Positions 9,645 to 17,088 of a DNA stretch of 64,000 nucleotides are shown one piece after another. The notes beneath the pieces are model-generated. The model was not told the DNA's origin. It saw only the letters and a list, made by a program, of their open reading frames with translations, and made no database searches. This stretch comes from Pelagicoccus enzymogenes (GTDB lineage Bacteria > Verrucomicrobiota > Verrucomicrobiia > Opitutales > Opitutaceae): NCBI RefSeq assembly GCF_014803405.1, contig NZ_JACYFG010000051.1, positions 434,001 to 498,000 on the forward strand, read 5' to 3'. Both the position numbers and the translations under genes were made by a program. Numbering within the stretch: position 1 is the first letter of the stretch; every line of letters starts with the position of its first letter.

Positions 9645-10658
9645 ATGAATACCTTCTCTTCTAAGAAAGAACCGATCCGTGTAGCTGTTACCGGAGCCGC
9701 AGGAAATATTGGATACGCATTGCTCTTCCGAATCGCTTCGGGAGCTATGTTCGGTCCGGACCAGCCTGTCGCTTTGAACCTCATCGAAATCGAGCCTGGC
9801 ATGAAGGCTCTGGCTGGGGTTGCCATGGAATTGGACGACTGCGCGTTTCCTCTTGTTACTGAAATCGTGCAAACCGACGACTTGAGCGTCGGATTCAAGG
9901 ATGTCGATTGGGCTCTTTTGGTCGGTTCCGTACCTCGCAAGGCGGGGATGGAGCGTGCGGATTTGCTGGGAATCAACGGCAAGGTCTTCGTAGGTCAGGG
10001 CAAGGCGATCAACGACAACGCCAAGCCCAGCGTGCGCGTACTCGTGGTCGGAAATCCGTGTAATACGAATGCCTTGATCGCGATGAAGAGCGCTCCGGAT
10101 ATCCCGAACGAGCAATTCTTTGCGATGACGCGTCTCGATGAAAACCGTGCCAAGACTCAACTTGCTCAGAAGGCGGGCGTGCCAGTGAAGGAAGTTTCCC
10201 AGCTTTGCGTATGGGGTAATCATAGTCCTTCCATGTATCCAGATTTCGAGAACGCGAAGATTGGCCGCCAGAAAGTTACGGATGTGATTCAAGATCAAGC
10301 GTGGCTTCGCGACACCTTCGTCCCGGTTGTCGGCCAGCGCGGCAAGGCGATTATCGACGCCCGTGGCGCTTCTTCCGCGGCCTCTGCAGCAAATGCGGTG
10401 GTGGACACGGTTCGCGATCTTTCTTCTCCAAGCCATGGCGAGATCCACAGCGTGTGCGTTGTCTCTCGCGGCGAATACGGAACGCCGGAGGGCATCATCA
10501 CTTCGCTTCCCATCCGCGTAGATGGCGCGGGGCAGTGGCGCGTGATGGAAGGTGTAAAGCTTTCTGAATACGCGAAGGAAAAGATTGCTGCTTCGAACAA
10601 GGAGCTTCTCGAAGAGCGTGAAGTTGCCTTTGGTCAGCTAGGTCTGAGCATCTCCTAG
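9645..10658 (+). CDS. Malate dehydrogenase-type (lactate/malate) dehydrogenase
   Basis: NAD-dependent 2-hydroxyacid dehydrogenase, 337 residues. The Rossmann motif is [15 protein letters not shown] (residues 16-30). The active-site loop [17 protein letters not shown] keeps both arginines of malate dehydrogenases, and VWGNHSPSM holds the catalytic histidine. The whole protein reads like type-2 malate dehydrogenase (Thermus/cytosolic type). PVM BMC loci normally carry a gene annotated lactate/malate dehydrogenase at this place, proposed to recycle NADH. The residues seen here favour a dicarboxylate substrate, so a lactate role is open. No encapsulation peptide is visible. Confidence 0.9.
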   Translation: MNTFSSKKEPIRVAVTGAAGNIGYALLFRIASGAMFGPDQPVALNLIEIEPGMKALAGVAMELDDCAFPLVTEIVQTDDLSVGFKDVDWALLVGSVPRKAGMERADLLGINGKVFVGQGKAINDNAKPSVRVLVVGNPCNTNALIAMKSAPDIPNEQFFAMTRLDENRAKTQLAQKAGVPVKEVSQLCVWGNHSPSMYPDFENAKIGRQKVTDVIQDQAWLRDTFVPVVGQRGKAIIDARGASSAASAANAVVDTVRDLSSPSHGEIHSVCVVSRGEYGTPEGIITSLPIRVDGAGQWRVMEGVKLSEYAKEKIAASNKELLEEREVAFGQLGLSIS

Positions 10659-10671
10659 GGAGTTGGCTGCG

Positions 10672-11889
10672 GTGGAGTCTTCTGAAATATCTCGTATCGT
10701 TCACGAGGTACTGGCCAGCAGGGGCCTTGTGGGCTCGGCTCCAGCGATTCCTTCTGCGGAGGTTGCTCACGTCTCCGGAAAAACGGGGCGAGCAGCTGTG
10801 CTCGCTGAACCGAGGAAGCTAGAGATTCGAGAGTTTCCGCTGCGCGAGATCGGTCCCAAGGAAATTCTCGTGAGAGTGGAAGCCTGCGGTGTTTGCGGCA
10901 CCGATGTGCACTGCTACAAGTCGGATCCGTTTGGGCTGACCCCGAATGTGCTCGGCCATGAGGGCACCGGCGAGGTGCTGCAAGTGGGCGCCGAGGTGAA
11001 GATGGACAGCGTGGGGAAGCCTGTGAAGGTAGGCGACAAGGTCGTTACCAGTTTGATGGAAACCTCGCCAGATTGCCTGATTGCCAAGTACAACCCGGCC
11101 AAGGCGAACTTGAGCGACGATTTGAAGGTTTATGGCTTACTTCCTGACGAGCCGAACAACCACTTCAATGGCTATTTTGGCGAGTACCTCATCATTCGTC
11201 CGGGATCTTCGTTTTTCGTAGTGAACGACATGAGCGTGGAGCTGCGCTGCTTGATCGAACCTGCTGCGGTGGTTTGCCATGCCTTGGAGCGGGCCAAGAG
11301 TTGCGGTGGGAACAAGTTGAACTTCCGTTCCCGAGTCGTGGTTCAGGGCTGCGGTCCAATCGGTCTGCTCATGATTGCCGTGTTGAGAACCCAAGGGGTG
11401 AACAACATCATCGCGCTCGATGGGAATTCAGATCGCCTTGAGCTGGCTCGCTCTCTAGGGGCGGACGAGTTGATCAACTACAAGGAGTATTCTGGGATCG
11501 ACGAGATTGCCGACAAGGTGAAGCTCTTAACGAAAGGCTTGGGCGCTCATTGGGGCTTTCAGGTTACGGGCGTCCCGGTAGCTCACGCTAATTTGTACAA
11601 GTTGATTCGTCGTGGCGGCGGTATTTGCGAGGTAGGGCACTTTGTGGATGGCGGTGAGTGCGCGATCAATCCTCACCGCGATATTTGCGCCAAGGAAATA
11701 ACGCTCGTCGGGAGTTGGGTGTATAACAGTTTTGAATACCCGAACGCTTACCATTTCTTGCAACGAGCGGAGCGTATCGGCCTGCCGGTGACTTCGTTGA
11801 TTACGCATAAGTTTCCCCTCGAACGCATTGAGGAAGCGTTTCAGGTAAACCTTCGTCAGGAAGGCGTCAAAGTCTTGGTAGAGGTGTGA
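10672..11889 (+). CDS. Zinc-type alcohol dehydrogenase (MDR family), putative BMC cargo
   Basis: Medium-chain dehydrogenase of 405 residues, perhaps reducing lactaldehyde to 1,2-propanediol to regenerate NAD. The catalytic zinc site is ACGVCGTDVHCYKSD and GHEGTGEVLQVG. The cofactor motif is GCGPIGLL with IALDGNSDRLELA (Asp favouring NAD). The four-cysteine structural zinc loop is missing. A TTG at 10663 is also possible, but AGGGAG ends nine bases before the GTG at 10672, so I chose that. The first residues (SSEISRIVHEVLASRG) form an amphipathic helix and a linker before the catalytic domain, like an encapsulation peptide. Last gene of the operon. Confidence 0.9.
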   Translation: MESSEISRIVHEVLASRGLVGSAPAIPSAEVAHVSGKTGRAAVLAEPRKLEIREFPLREIGPKEILVRVEACGVCGTDVHCYKSDPFGLTPNVLGHEGTGEVLQVGAEVKMDSVGKPVKVGDKVVTSLMETSPDCLIAKYNPAKANLSDDLKVYGLLPDEPNNHFNGYFGEYLIIRPGSSFFVVNDMSVELRCLIEPAAVVCHALERAKSCGGNKLNFRSRVVVQGCGPIGLLMIAVLRTQGVNNIIALDGNSDRLELARSLGADELINYKEYSGIDEIADKVKLLTKGLGAHWGFQVTGVPVAHANLYKLIRRGGGICEVGHFVDGGECAINPHRDICAKEITLVGSWVYNSFEYPNAYHFLQRAERIGLPVTSLITHKFPLERIEEAFQVNLRQEGVKVLVEV

Positions 11890-11927
11890 CTTTCTAGAAT
11901 TTGTTTAGGTCGTACATTGCGATATGG

Positions 11928-11968
11928 GGGTGCTTGGATGTGGGTCGTCCAGGCACCCTTTCGTTTTT
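11928..11968 (+). terminator. Rho-independent terminator of the BMC operon
   Basis: An 11-base-pair stem (GGGTGCTTGGA with TCCAGGCACCC, one G-U pair) and a 9-base loop are followed by TTTCGTTTTT. It lies 38 bases after the alcohol dehydrogenase stop and marks the end of the plus-strand BMC operon. Confidence 0.85.
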
Positions 11969-11972
11969 GGAT

Positions 11973-12049
11973 TGTAGGGCTGGCGCTTGCGCCACGCCGC
12001 ATTGCAGATGATTAAGTCAATGCGGCTTGCCGCAAGCGGCAGCGCTACG
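11973..12049. repeat. REP-like palindromic element
   Basis: Imperfect inverted repeat between convergent genes. The left arm (11973-12004) and right arm (12018-12049) share GTAG, GCTG, CGCTTGCG and GCCGCATTG blocks when one is reverse-complemented, around a 13-base loop. Each arm also contains its own small palindrome (GGCGCTTGCGCC; GCCGCAAGCGGC). The layout resembles REP/BIME sequences mobilised by RAYT transposases, but no RAYT gene is in the window. Confidence 0.6.
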
Positions 12050-12053
12050 ATTT

Positions 12054-13904
12054 TCATCCGGCCTCCAGGGCTTGTTCTTCGCCCTCGCGGCGGAACTGGT
12101 TGACGTAGAGTTCGTAGTAGTGACCGCGTTGGGCGAGCAGCTCTTCGTGGGTGCCTTGCTCTTCGATTTCGCCTTTCTGAATAACTAGGATCTGGTCGGC
12201 TGAACGAATAGTGGAGAGCCGATGGGCGATTACGAAGCTGATGCGACCGTCGAAGACGCGTTGCATGCCGTCTTGGATGAGCTTTTCCGTTTCGGTATCT
12301 ATGGACGAGGTGGCCTCGTCCATCACGAATATTTGCGGATCCGCCAGCAGGGCTCGGGCGAAGGATATGAGTTGTCGCTCCCCGGTGGAGAGCCGAGCTC
12401 CGCCTTCGCCGATTACAGTATCGTATCCGTTTTCCAACTTCATGATGAAGTCGTGAGCATTAACCAGAGTGGCTGCTTCCCGGATTTCTTTGTCGGTGGC
12501 GTCGAGGCGTCCGTAGCGGATGTTCTCGATGACGCTACCGTTGAAGAGGTGAGGCGTCTGCAGCACGATGCCCAGCTGGCCTTGCAGCCAGTCGAGGCTG
12601 CGCTGCCGGTAGTCGATCCCGTTAAAGCGGATTTCCCCGGATGTCGGTTCGTAGAATCTGGATACGAGACTGACGATGGTACTCTTGCCTCCGCCCGAAG
12701 GTCCGACAAGGGCGATGGTTTGACCGCGCTTCACGGTGAGGTTGAAGCGTTTGAGCACTTGCTCCTTCTCGTTATAGGAGAAAGACACGTCGGCGAACTG
12801 GATCTCGTCGATGTGCTTGGGGTGGCCGTCGATGGCGAGGAGGGGATCGTGGCCAAGGTCGTTCCTGCCTGCTATTTTTTGCAGGACTTCCTCGGAGTCT
12901 TTGATTTTTGGCTCGGTAGAGAGCAGACCCATGACCCGCTCGCCGGCGGCTTGGGCTCCTTGGATTTCAGCCAGGATTTGAGCCACTTGGTTGATTGGGT
13001 GAAAGAAGTTGCCGGCGTAGCTGATGAAGGCGACGAGGATGCCGAGGGTGATGCTTCCACTAAGGACGTTGAGGCCGCCGTACCAGAGCGCGAGGCCGGA
13101 ACCGAGGCTGCCGATGAGCATGACGAGCGGCAGGTAGATGGCGCTGAAGAAGGCGCGACGCACCGAAGCGGAGTACATGTCGGTAGACATGCCTTCGAAC
13201 TCGTTGAGGTTTTCCGTTTCGCGGCCAAGGGTCTTGGTCGTTTTCACGCCGGCGATGCCTTCGTTGTAGGAGGCGGTGATGCGGGCGTTGTGCTTTCGGA
13301 TCTGACGCGAAGCGACGAGCATCTTCTTTTGGAAGTAGATGCTGAGGACGATGAGGGGCGGCAGGGTGGCGAGCACGACCAAGGCGAGCTTCCAGTGGTA
13401 GATGAACATCATGATCGACATGGCAGCCACGAAGAAGCTGCCCCAAAGCACGTCGAGAAAGCCCCACGCTAGGATGCGGGAGAGGCGGTCGCAATCTGCG
13501 GTGAGGCGCGAGATGAGCCAGCCGGTGGGTTGCTTGTCGTAGAACGAGAATTCGAGCTCTTGCAGCCGTTTGAAGCAGTCACGCTTGATGTCGAAGGCGA
13601 TATGATGGGAGATGCTGCCAGCGCAGCGAATGAAGACGTAGACTAGGGTCGCAAGGGTTAGGGAGAGTCCGAGATACCAAGCCGCAACCGGTATCAAGTC
13701 TTTGGCTACGCCTCCTCCTTGTACGATGTCGATCGCTTTCATGGTGACGATGGGATAGGCGGCGTCGATGAGGCTGAGCACGAAGGCGCTGGCCATAAGT
13801 GGATAGAGGAGCCGCTTGTGGTTGAGGGCGAAGCGGAAGATGCGTTTCCAGAGATCGATATCGATCTTGGTGGCAATGGCTTCGTTGTCGGGTGGGTGAG
13901 TCAT
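12054..13904 (-). CDS. ABC exporter subunit 2 (heterodimer, catalytic Glu intact)
   Basis: Half-transporter of 616 residues with six transmembrane segments (residues 30-330) and a C-terminal ATPase. Walker A is GPSGGGKST, the H-loop is IAHRLST, and Walker B is IFVMDEATSS with the catalytic glutamate. Its signature motif is degenerate (LSTGERQL rather than LSGGQ). Together with the upstream subunit, which has the opposite defect, this is the known asymmetry of heterodimeric exporters such as BmrCD, LmrCD and TM287/288, most of which export drugs or lipophilic compounds. Second gene of a two-gene operon, 58 bases after its partner. Confidence 0.93.
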   Translation of the reverse strand: MTHPPDNEAIATKIDIDLWKRIFRFALNHKRLLYPLMASAFVLSLIDAAYPIVTMKAIDIVQGGGVAKDLIPVAAWYLGLSLTLATLVYVFIRCAGSISHHIAFDIKRDCFKRLQELEFSFYDKQPTGWLISRLTADCDRLSRILAWGFLDVLWGSFFVAAMSIMMFIYHWKLALVVLATLPPLIVLSIYFQKKMLVASRQIRKHNARITASYNEGIAGVKTTKTLGRETENLNEFEGMSTDMYSASVRRAFFSAIYLPLVMLIGSLGSGLALWYGGLNVLSGSITLGILVAFISYAGNFFHPINQVAQILAEIQGAQAAGERVMGLLSTEPKIKDSEEVLQKIAGRNDLGHDPLLAIDGHPKHIDEIQFADVSFSYNEKEQVLKRFNLTVKRGQTIALVGPSGGGKSTIVSLVSRFYEPTSGEIRFNGIDYRQRSLDWLQGQLGIVLQTPHLFNGSVIENIRYGRLDATDKEIREAATLVNAHDFIMKLENGYDTVIGEGGARLSTGERQLISFARALLADPQIFVMDEATSSIDTETEKLIQDGMQRVFDGRISFVIAHRLSTIRSADQILVIQKGEIEEQGTHEELLAQRGHYYELYVNQFRREGEEQALEAG

Positions 13905-13962
13905 GGTTTGTTAGGTTCCGAGGAGATCGCGGCACAAGGCCGCTTCCCACGATGGGTTGGTG

Positions 13963-15849
13963 CTAGGCGGAGGTTGTGGTTTCGCGACCATGGTCGCCCC
14001 TGCCTTCCGTTTCTTTTGCTAGGGTGGCTTCGAGTTGGGTTTGAATAGCCCAAAGGCGACGGTAGAGGCCGTCCTCTGCGGTGAGACTTTGGTGGGTGCC
14101 GAATTGGGTGATCTTGCCGTTTTCGAGCACCACGATTTTGTCGGCGTGGGCAAGGGTGGAGAGGCGATGGGCGATGACGACCGTGGTTTGCTTACCGTGG
14201 CGGTTTTGCAGGGCGTCGATGATGGAGGACTCGGTTTCGTTGTCGACGGCGCTGAGGGCGTCGTCGAGCAGAAGGATGGGCGGGTTCCTCAATATGGCTC
14301 GGGAGAGGGCGACTCGCTGGCGTTGTCCACCGGAGAGGGTGATTCCCTTTTCGCCGATCTCAGTATCGTATCCATCGGAAAAATTTTGTATGGTTTCGTG
14401 GATACAGGCCATATTTGCAGCGGCTTCGATGTCGGATTGCTGGGCATCGCTGACGCCGAATTGGATGTTGTTGCGAATGCTGCGCGAATAGAGGAAGGGC
14501 TCTTGCAGCACGACTCCGAATTGGGCTCGAAGATAGGCTCGGTCGAGCTCCTTCACGTCCATGCCGTCAAGTTTGATGCTTCCGCTGTCGCAGTCGTAGA
14601 AGCGAAGCAGCAAGTGCATGAGGGTGGTCTTGCCCGAACCGGAGGGGCCGAGGATGGCCAGCGTTTCGCCGGGCTCGACCTGCAGGCTGATGTCTTGCAC
14701 GGTGGGCTCGGTTTCGTTGTGGGCGAAGGTGACCTTGTCAAATTCGATGCGCCCGCTCACGGGGCGATCGGGAGTGAGCGTGACTTGGTCGCCCTCTGTT
14801 TCGAAGGGCTGGGTGAGGATTTCGTTGATGCGTTGCAGGGCGACGGCGGTTTTTCCGAAGTCGGTAAGGATACGGCCGATCATGCGCACGGGCCAGAGCA
14901 CCATATTGAGCAAGGCGAGGAAGGCGAAGATCGTTCCGATCGTTACGCTGCCTTGCATGGCGAGGTAGCTGCTGGCGATGAGGGCGATACCGATTTGTGT
15001 GAGGCTGGCGATGTCGGCGACCGACCAGAACCAAGACATGATGTTGATGAGCTTGATGCTAGAGTCGCGGTATTCGGCGTTGGGCTTTTCGAATTTCGCG
15101 ATCTCGAAGTCGTGTCGCCCGAACGCCCGTACGACGCGGATGCCGGTTATGTTTTCCTGCACCACGGAAGTGAGGCGCCCTTCCGCTTCGTCCACCTCGG
15201 TGAAGAGGTGTTTCACCTTCTTGATGTAGAGGTAGCTGTAGAGGATGATGACCGGGATGAGGGCCATCGATGCGATGGTAAGGCCGACGTGCATGGAGAG
15301 CATGATGGGCAGCACGGTGGCGATGAGGATGAGCCCGCGGCCGATTTCCACGATGTGAGCCGCTAGGAAGATGCGGGTCGTCTCCACGTCGGAGGTGCAG
15401 CGTTGCACGAGGTCGCCGGTCTGGGTCTGGTCAAGGTGGCGGTTGCTCATGCGTTGGATGTGGTCGTAGAGCTGATCCTTGAGGCGTTTGCAAATGCCGT
15501 CGGAGGCCTTGGCGGCGGCCAGCTTTTGGTAGTAGTTGAAGAGACCGCCGAGAGCTGCTAAGGCCAGCATAGCCACGGCGGGGATCCAGAGGTTTTGCCC
15601 GACGCGTTGGGGACCGCCGATGAGGGTGATGACGGATTGGAGCAGCGGCTCGTCATGCTTGGGTTGGTCCATCAGGACGTAGTCGATGGTGGCGCTGCCG
15701 ATGAGGGGGATGACGAACTGGAAGGCGGTGGCTACGAACAGGGCGAGGGCTGCCCAGAGGTACATGCTGCGGAACCCGGAGATGAGGGTCCAGACGAGCT
15801 TGGGGCCAGACAAGGTTTTGCCGGAGGCGTCGTGAAGTTTTAGAGTCAT
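13963..15849 (-). CDS. ABC exporter subunit 1 (heterodimer, degenerate ATPase site)
   Basis: Half-transporter of 628 residues, six transmembrane segments and an ATPase. Walker A is GPSGSGKTT, the signature is LSGGQRQRVALSRA (canonical), and the H-loop is IAHRLST. After Walker B the catalytic Glu is replaced by Asp (ILLLDDALSAVD), marking the non-hydrolytic site of a heterodimer. The frame is open back to a TTG at 15918, but that codon lies in the terminator hairpin's T-run. I take the ATG at 15849 (MTLKLHDASG), which fits the usual exporter N-terminus. It is preceded by a leader peptide and attenuator. Confidence 0.92.
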   Translation of the reverse strand: MTLKLHDASGKTLSGPKLVWTLISGFRSMYLWAALALFVATAFQFVIPLIGSATIDYVLMDQPKHDEPLLQSVITLIGGPQRVGQNLWIPAVAMLALAALGGLFNYYQKLAAAKASDGICKRLKDQLYDHIQRMSNRHLDQTQTGDLVQRCTSDVETTRIFLAAHIVEIGRGLILIATVLPIMLSMHVGLTIASMALIPVIILYSYLYIKKVKHLFTEVDEAEGRLTSVVQENITGIRVVRAFGRHDFEIAKFEKPNAEYRDSSIKLINIMSWFWSVADIASLTQIGIALIASSYLAMQGSVTIGTIFAFLALLNMVLWPVRMIGRILTDFGKTAVALQRINEILTQPFETEGDQVTLTPDRPVSGRIEFDKVTFAHNETEPTVQDISLQVEPGETLAILGPSGSGKTTLMHLLLRFYDCDSGSIKLDGMDVKELDRAYLRAQFGVVLQEPFLYSRSIRNNIQFGVSDAQQSDIEAAANMACIHETIQNFSDGYDTEIGEKGITLSGGQRQRVALSRAILRNPPILLLDDALSAVDNETESSIIDALQNRHGKQTTVVIAHRLSTLAHADKIVVLENGKITQFGTHQSLTAEDGLYRRLWAIQTQLEATLAKETEGRGDHGRETTTSA

Positions 15850-15916
15850 GTGTCCGCGAGGAGTTGGAAGAGTTGTTTTGAACGAGGAACGGTGTCCTCC
15901 GGCTTCAAACGCGGAC

Positions 15917-15945
15917 AAAAAAAGAGGCCCGCCGTGAGGCGGGCC
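15917..15945 (-). terminator. Attenuator terminator in the ABC exporter leader
   Basis: Read on the minus strand, a perfect 8-base-pair GC stem (GGCCCGCC, loop TCAC, GGCGGGCC) is followed by TCTTTTTTT. It sits 67 bases upstream of the first exporter ATG, so it can stop transcription before the operon. Its 5' arm (15938-15945) overlaps the 3' arm of a competing hairpin. Confidence 0.85.
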
Positions 15946-15980
15946 AAGGGGATGGGAGGGAAATTGTATGCTTGGCCCGC
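15939..15980 (-). promoter_or_regulatory. Antiterminator hairpin competing with the attenuator
   Basis: A perfect 10-base inverted repeat, GCGGGCCAAG (minus strand 15980-15971) with CTTGGCCCGC (15948-15939), has a 22-base loop. Its 3' arm contains the 5' arm of the terminator, so the two structures exclude each other. Its 5' arm can alternatively pair with 15992-15997 (GGCUCG with CGGGCC), linking it to the hairpin at the end of the leader ORF. Confidence 0.7.
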
Positions 15981-15990
15981 GAATTTTGTG

Positions 15991-16028
15991 ACGAGCCTTC
16001 TGATCTGCTAAGTCCTAGAAGCGCTCGT
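15991..16028 (-). promoter_or_regulatory. Leader hairpin overlapping the leader-peptide stop
   Basis: ACGAGCGCTTCT (minus strand 16028-16017) pairs with AGAAGGCTCGT (16001-15991), leaving one bulged G, with a 15-base loop. The 5' arm covers the last codons and stop of the putative leader peptide, so a terminating ribosome would open it and free the 3' arm to pair with 15974-15979. Confidence 0.65.
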
Positions 16029-16074
16029 TCCTCATGGAGAGGAGTGGGTTGTTAATAATTACCGTGAGCTTCAT
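16015..16074 (-). CDS. Putative leader peptide of the ABC exporter operon
   Basis: A 19-codon frame, MKLTVIINNPLLSMRNERF, ends inside the 5' arm of a hairpin and is followed by antiterminator and terminator hairpins before a heterodimeric ABC exporter. This matches ribosome-mediated attenuation as known for BmrB-bmrCD in Bacillus and for erm leader peptides. No strong Shine-Dalgarno precedes the ATG, though many genes here also lack one. The rest of the 373-base gap between the exporter and gluQRS shows only the structures listed separately and a small palindrome at 16163. Confidence 0.5.
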   Translation of the reverse strand: MKLTVIINNPLLSMRNERF

Positions 16075-16162
16075 AGTCTTAAGTTTGATCAGGTGTCTGA
16101 AAAAGTTAAGTTAGGCGAATAAAGCTACGTGAATCTGTTCAGGCAAGAAAAAGTTTGTTTAA

Positions 16163-16176
16163 ACTACACTTGTAGT
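16163..16176. promoter_or_regulatory. Operator-like palindrome upstream of gluQRS
   Basis: ACTACA-CT-TGTAGT, a perfect 6-base inverted repeat, lies 45 bases before gluQRS and 88 bases before the divergent leader ORF. It may be a repressor site for either promoter. There is no direct evidence of the binding protein. Confidence 0.3.
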
Positions 16177-16221
16177 GCTCAGGGTATGACAGGTGGACGA
16201 ATGGTGAATGGTTGAAGGAAA

Positions 16222-17052
16222 ATGAAGAGTGAGTTTGGACAATATGTGGGAAGGGTAGCGCCGACTCCGACGGGTTATATGCATTTGGGGCATGCTTGTA
16301 CTTTCTTGGAGGCTCAACGGCGGGCTCGGGCAGCGGGGGGCAAGTTGCTCTTGCGTATCGAGGATTTGGATCAGGCTCGTTGCAAGGCGGAGTTCGTGGA
16401 CGCCTTGGAGGAGGACTTGGCCTGGGCGGGGTTGCGTTGGGAGCCCGAGGTGCTGCGCCAGAGCGAGCGCTTGTCTTGGTTTCGGGAGGCGCTCGGTCGC
16501 TTGCGCGAGGCGGGGGCAGTGTATCCTTGTTCCTGCTCGCGTAAGGACGTAGCGGAGGCGATTCGGGCTCCCCATGTGGAAGGGCAGGAGCCTGTCTACC
16601 CGGGAACCTGTCGGGAGCGTCGCTTCGTCTTCGGGACTGAAGCGGACGCCTTGGCTATCAACTGGCGCTTTCGGGTGCCGGATGGCGAGGCGATCGCCTT
16701 CGTGGACGGGCGTATGGGAGAGCAGCGTTTCGTGGCGGGGGAGGACTTTGGCGATTTCCTCGTATGGCGAAAGGATGGCTTCCCGTCCTACGAGCTGGCG
16801 GTGGTGGCGGACGACTTGGCGCAAGGCGTCACGGAGGTGGTGCGAGGCGAGGACTTGCTGGCGTCCACGGCGCGGCAGCTTTTGTTATACCGCGCATTAG
16901 GAGAAAAGGCACCGGACTTTTTTCATTGTCCTTTAATATTGGATACAGAGGGAAGGCGCCTTGCTAAGCGGGCTGGCTCGCTGGGGTTGCGTGAATTGAG
17001 GGCTCGAGGGACGAAGCCAGAGGACTTGCTTTCGCTTGCGGGCAGAACTTAG
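16222..17052 (+). CDS. gluQRS: Glutamyl-Q tRNA(Asp) synthetase
   Basis: Attaches glutamate to the queuosine base of tRNA-Asp. The 276-residue protein is a catalytic core of GluRS without the anticodon-binding domain. The HIGH motif is HLGH in APTPTGYMHLGH, and the KMSKS equivalent is RLAKRAG. Zinc-ligand cysteines occur in YPCSCSRKD with YPGTCR, typical of YadB. A Shine-Dalgarno (GAAGGA) precedes the ATG. First gene of a plus-strand run with a MarC-family protein 36 bases downstream. Confidence 0.95.
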   Translation: MKSEFGQYVGRVAPTPTGYMHLGHACTFLEAQRRARAAGGKLLLRIEDLDQARCKAEFVDALEEDLAWAGLRWEPEVLRQSERLSWFREALGRLREAGAVYPCSCSRKDVAEAIRAPHVEGQEPVYPGTCRERRFVFGTEADALAINWRFRVPDGEAIAFVDGRMGEQRFVAGEDFGDFLVWRKDGFPSYELAVVADDLAQGVTEVVRGEDLLASTARQLLLYRALGEKAPDFFHCPLILDTEGRRLAKRAGSLGLRELRARGTKPEDLLSLAGRT

Positions 17053-17088
17053 TTGATTTTTTCCGGGGGGAGGGGTGAGGATTGGTGG

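Noticed and set aside
12222-13472. Long open frame (about 416 codons) on the plus strand opposite ABC exporter subunit 2
   Set aside because: It mirrors codon structure of the real gene; the translation is rich in Val/Asp/Glu/Gly with no domain, and the minus-strand protein has all ABC motifs.
13922-13948. Small hairpin (GCGGC-N5-GCCGC) between the two ABC genes as a terminator
   Set aside because: Only five base pairs and no T-run; the two genes are expected to be co-transcribed.
14035-15366. Long open frame (about 443 codons) on the plus strand opposite ABC exporter subunit 1
   Set aside because: Antisense shadow of a GC-rich gene; no recognisable domain and no ribosome site.
15849-15918. 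Extension of ABC subunit 1 to a TTG start at 15918
   Set aside because: The TTG lies in the T-run of the attenuator and the extra residues do not fit the family; the ATG at 15849 is preferred.
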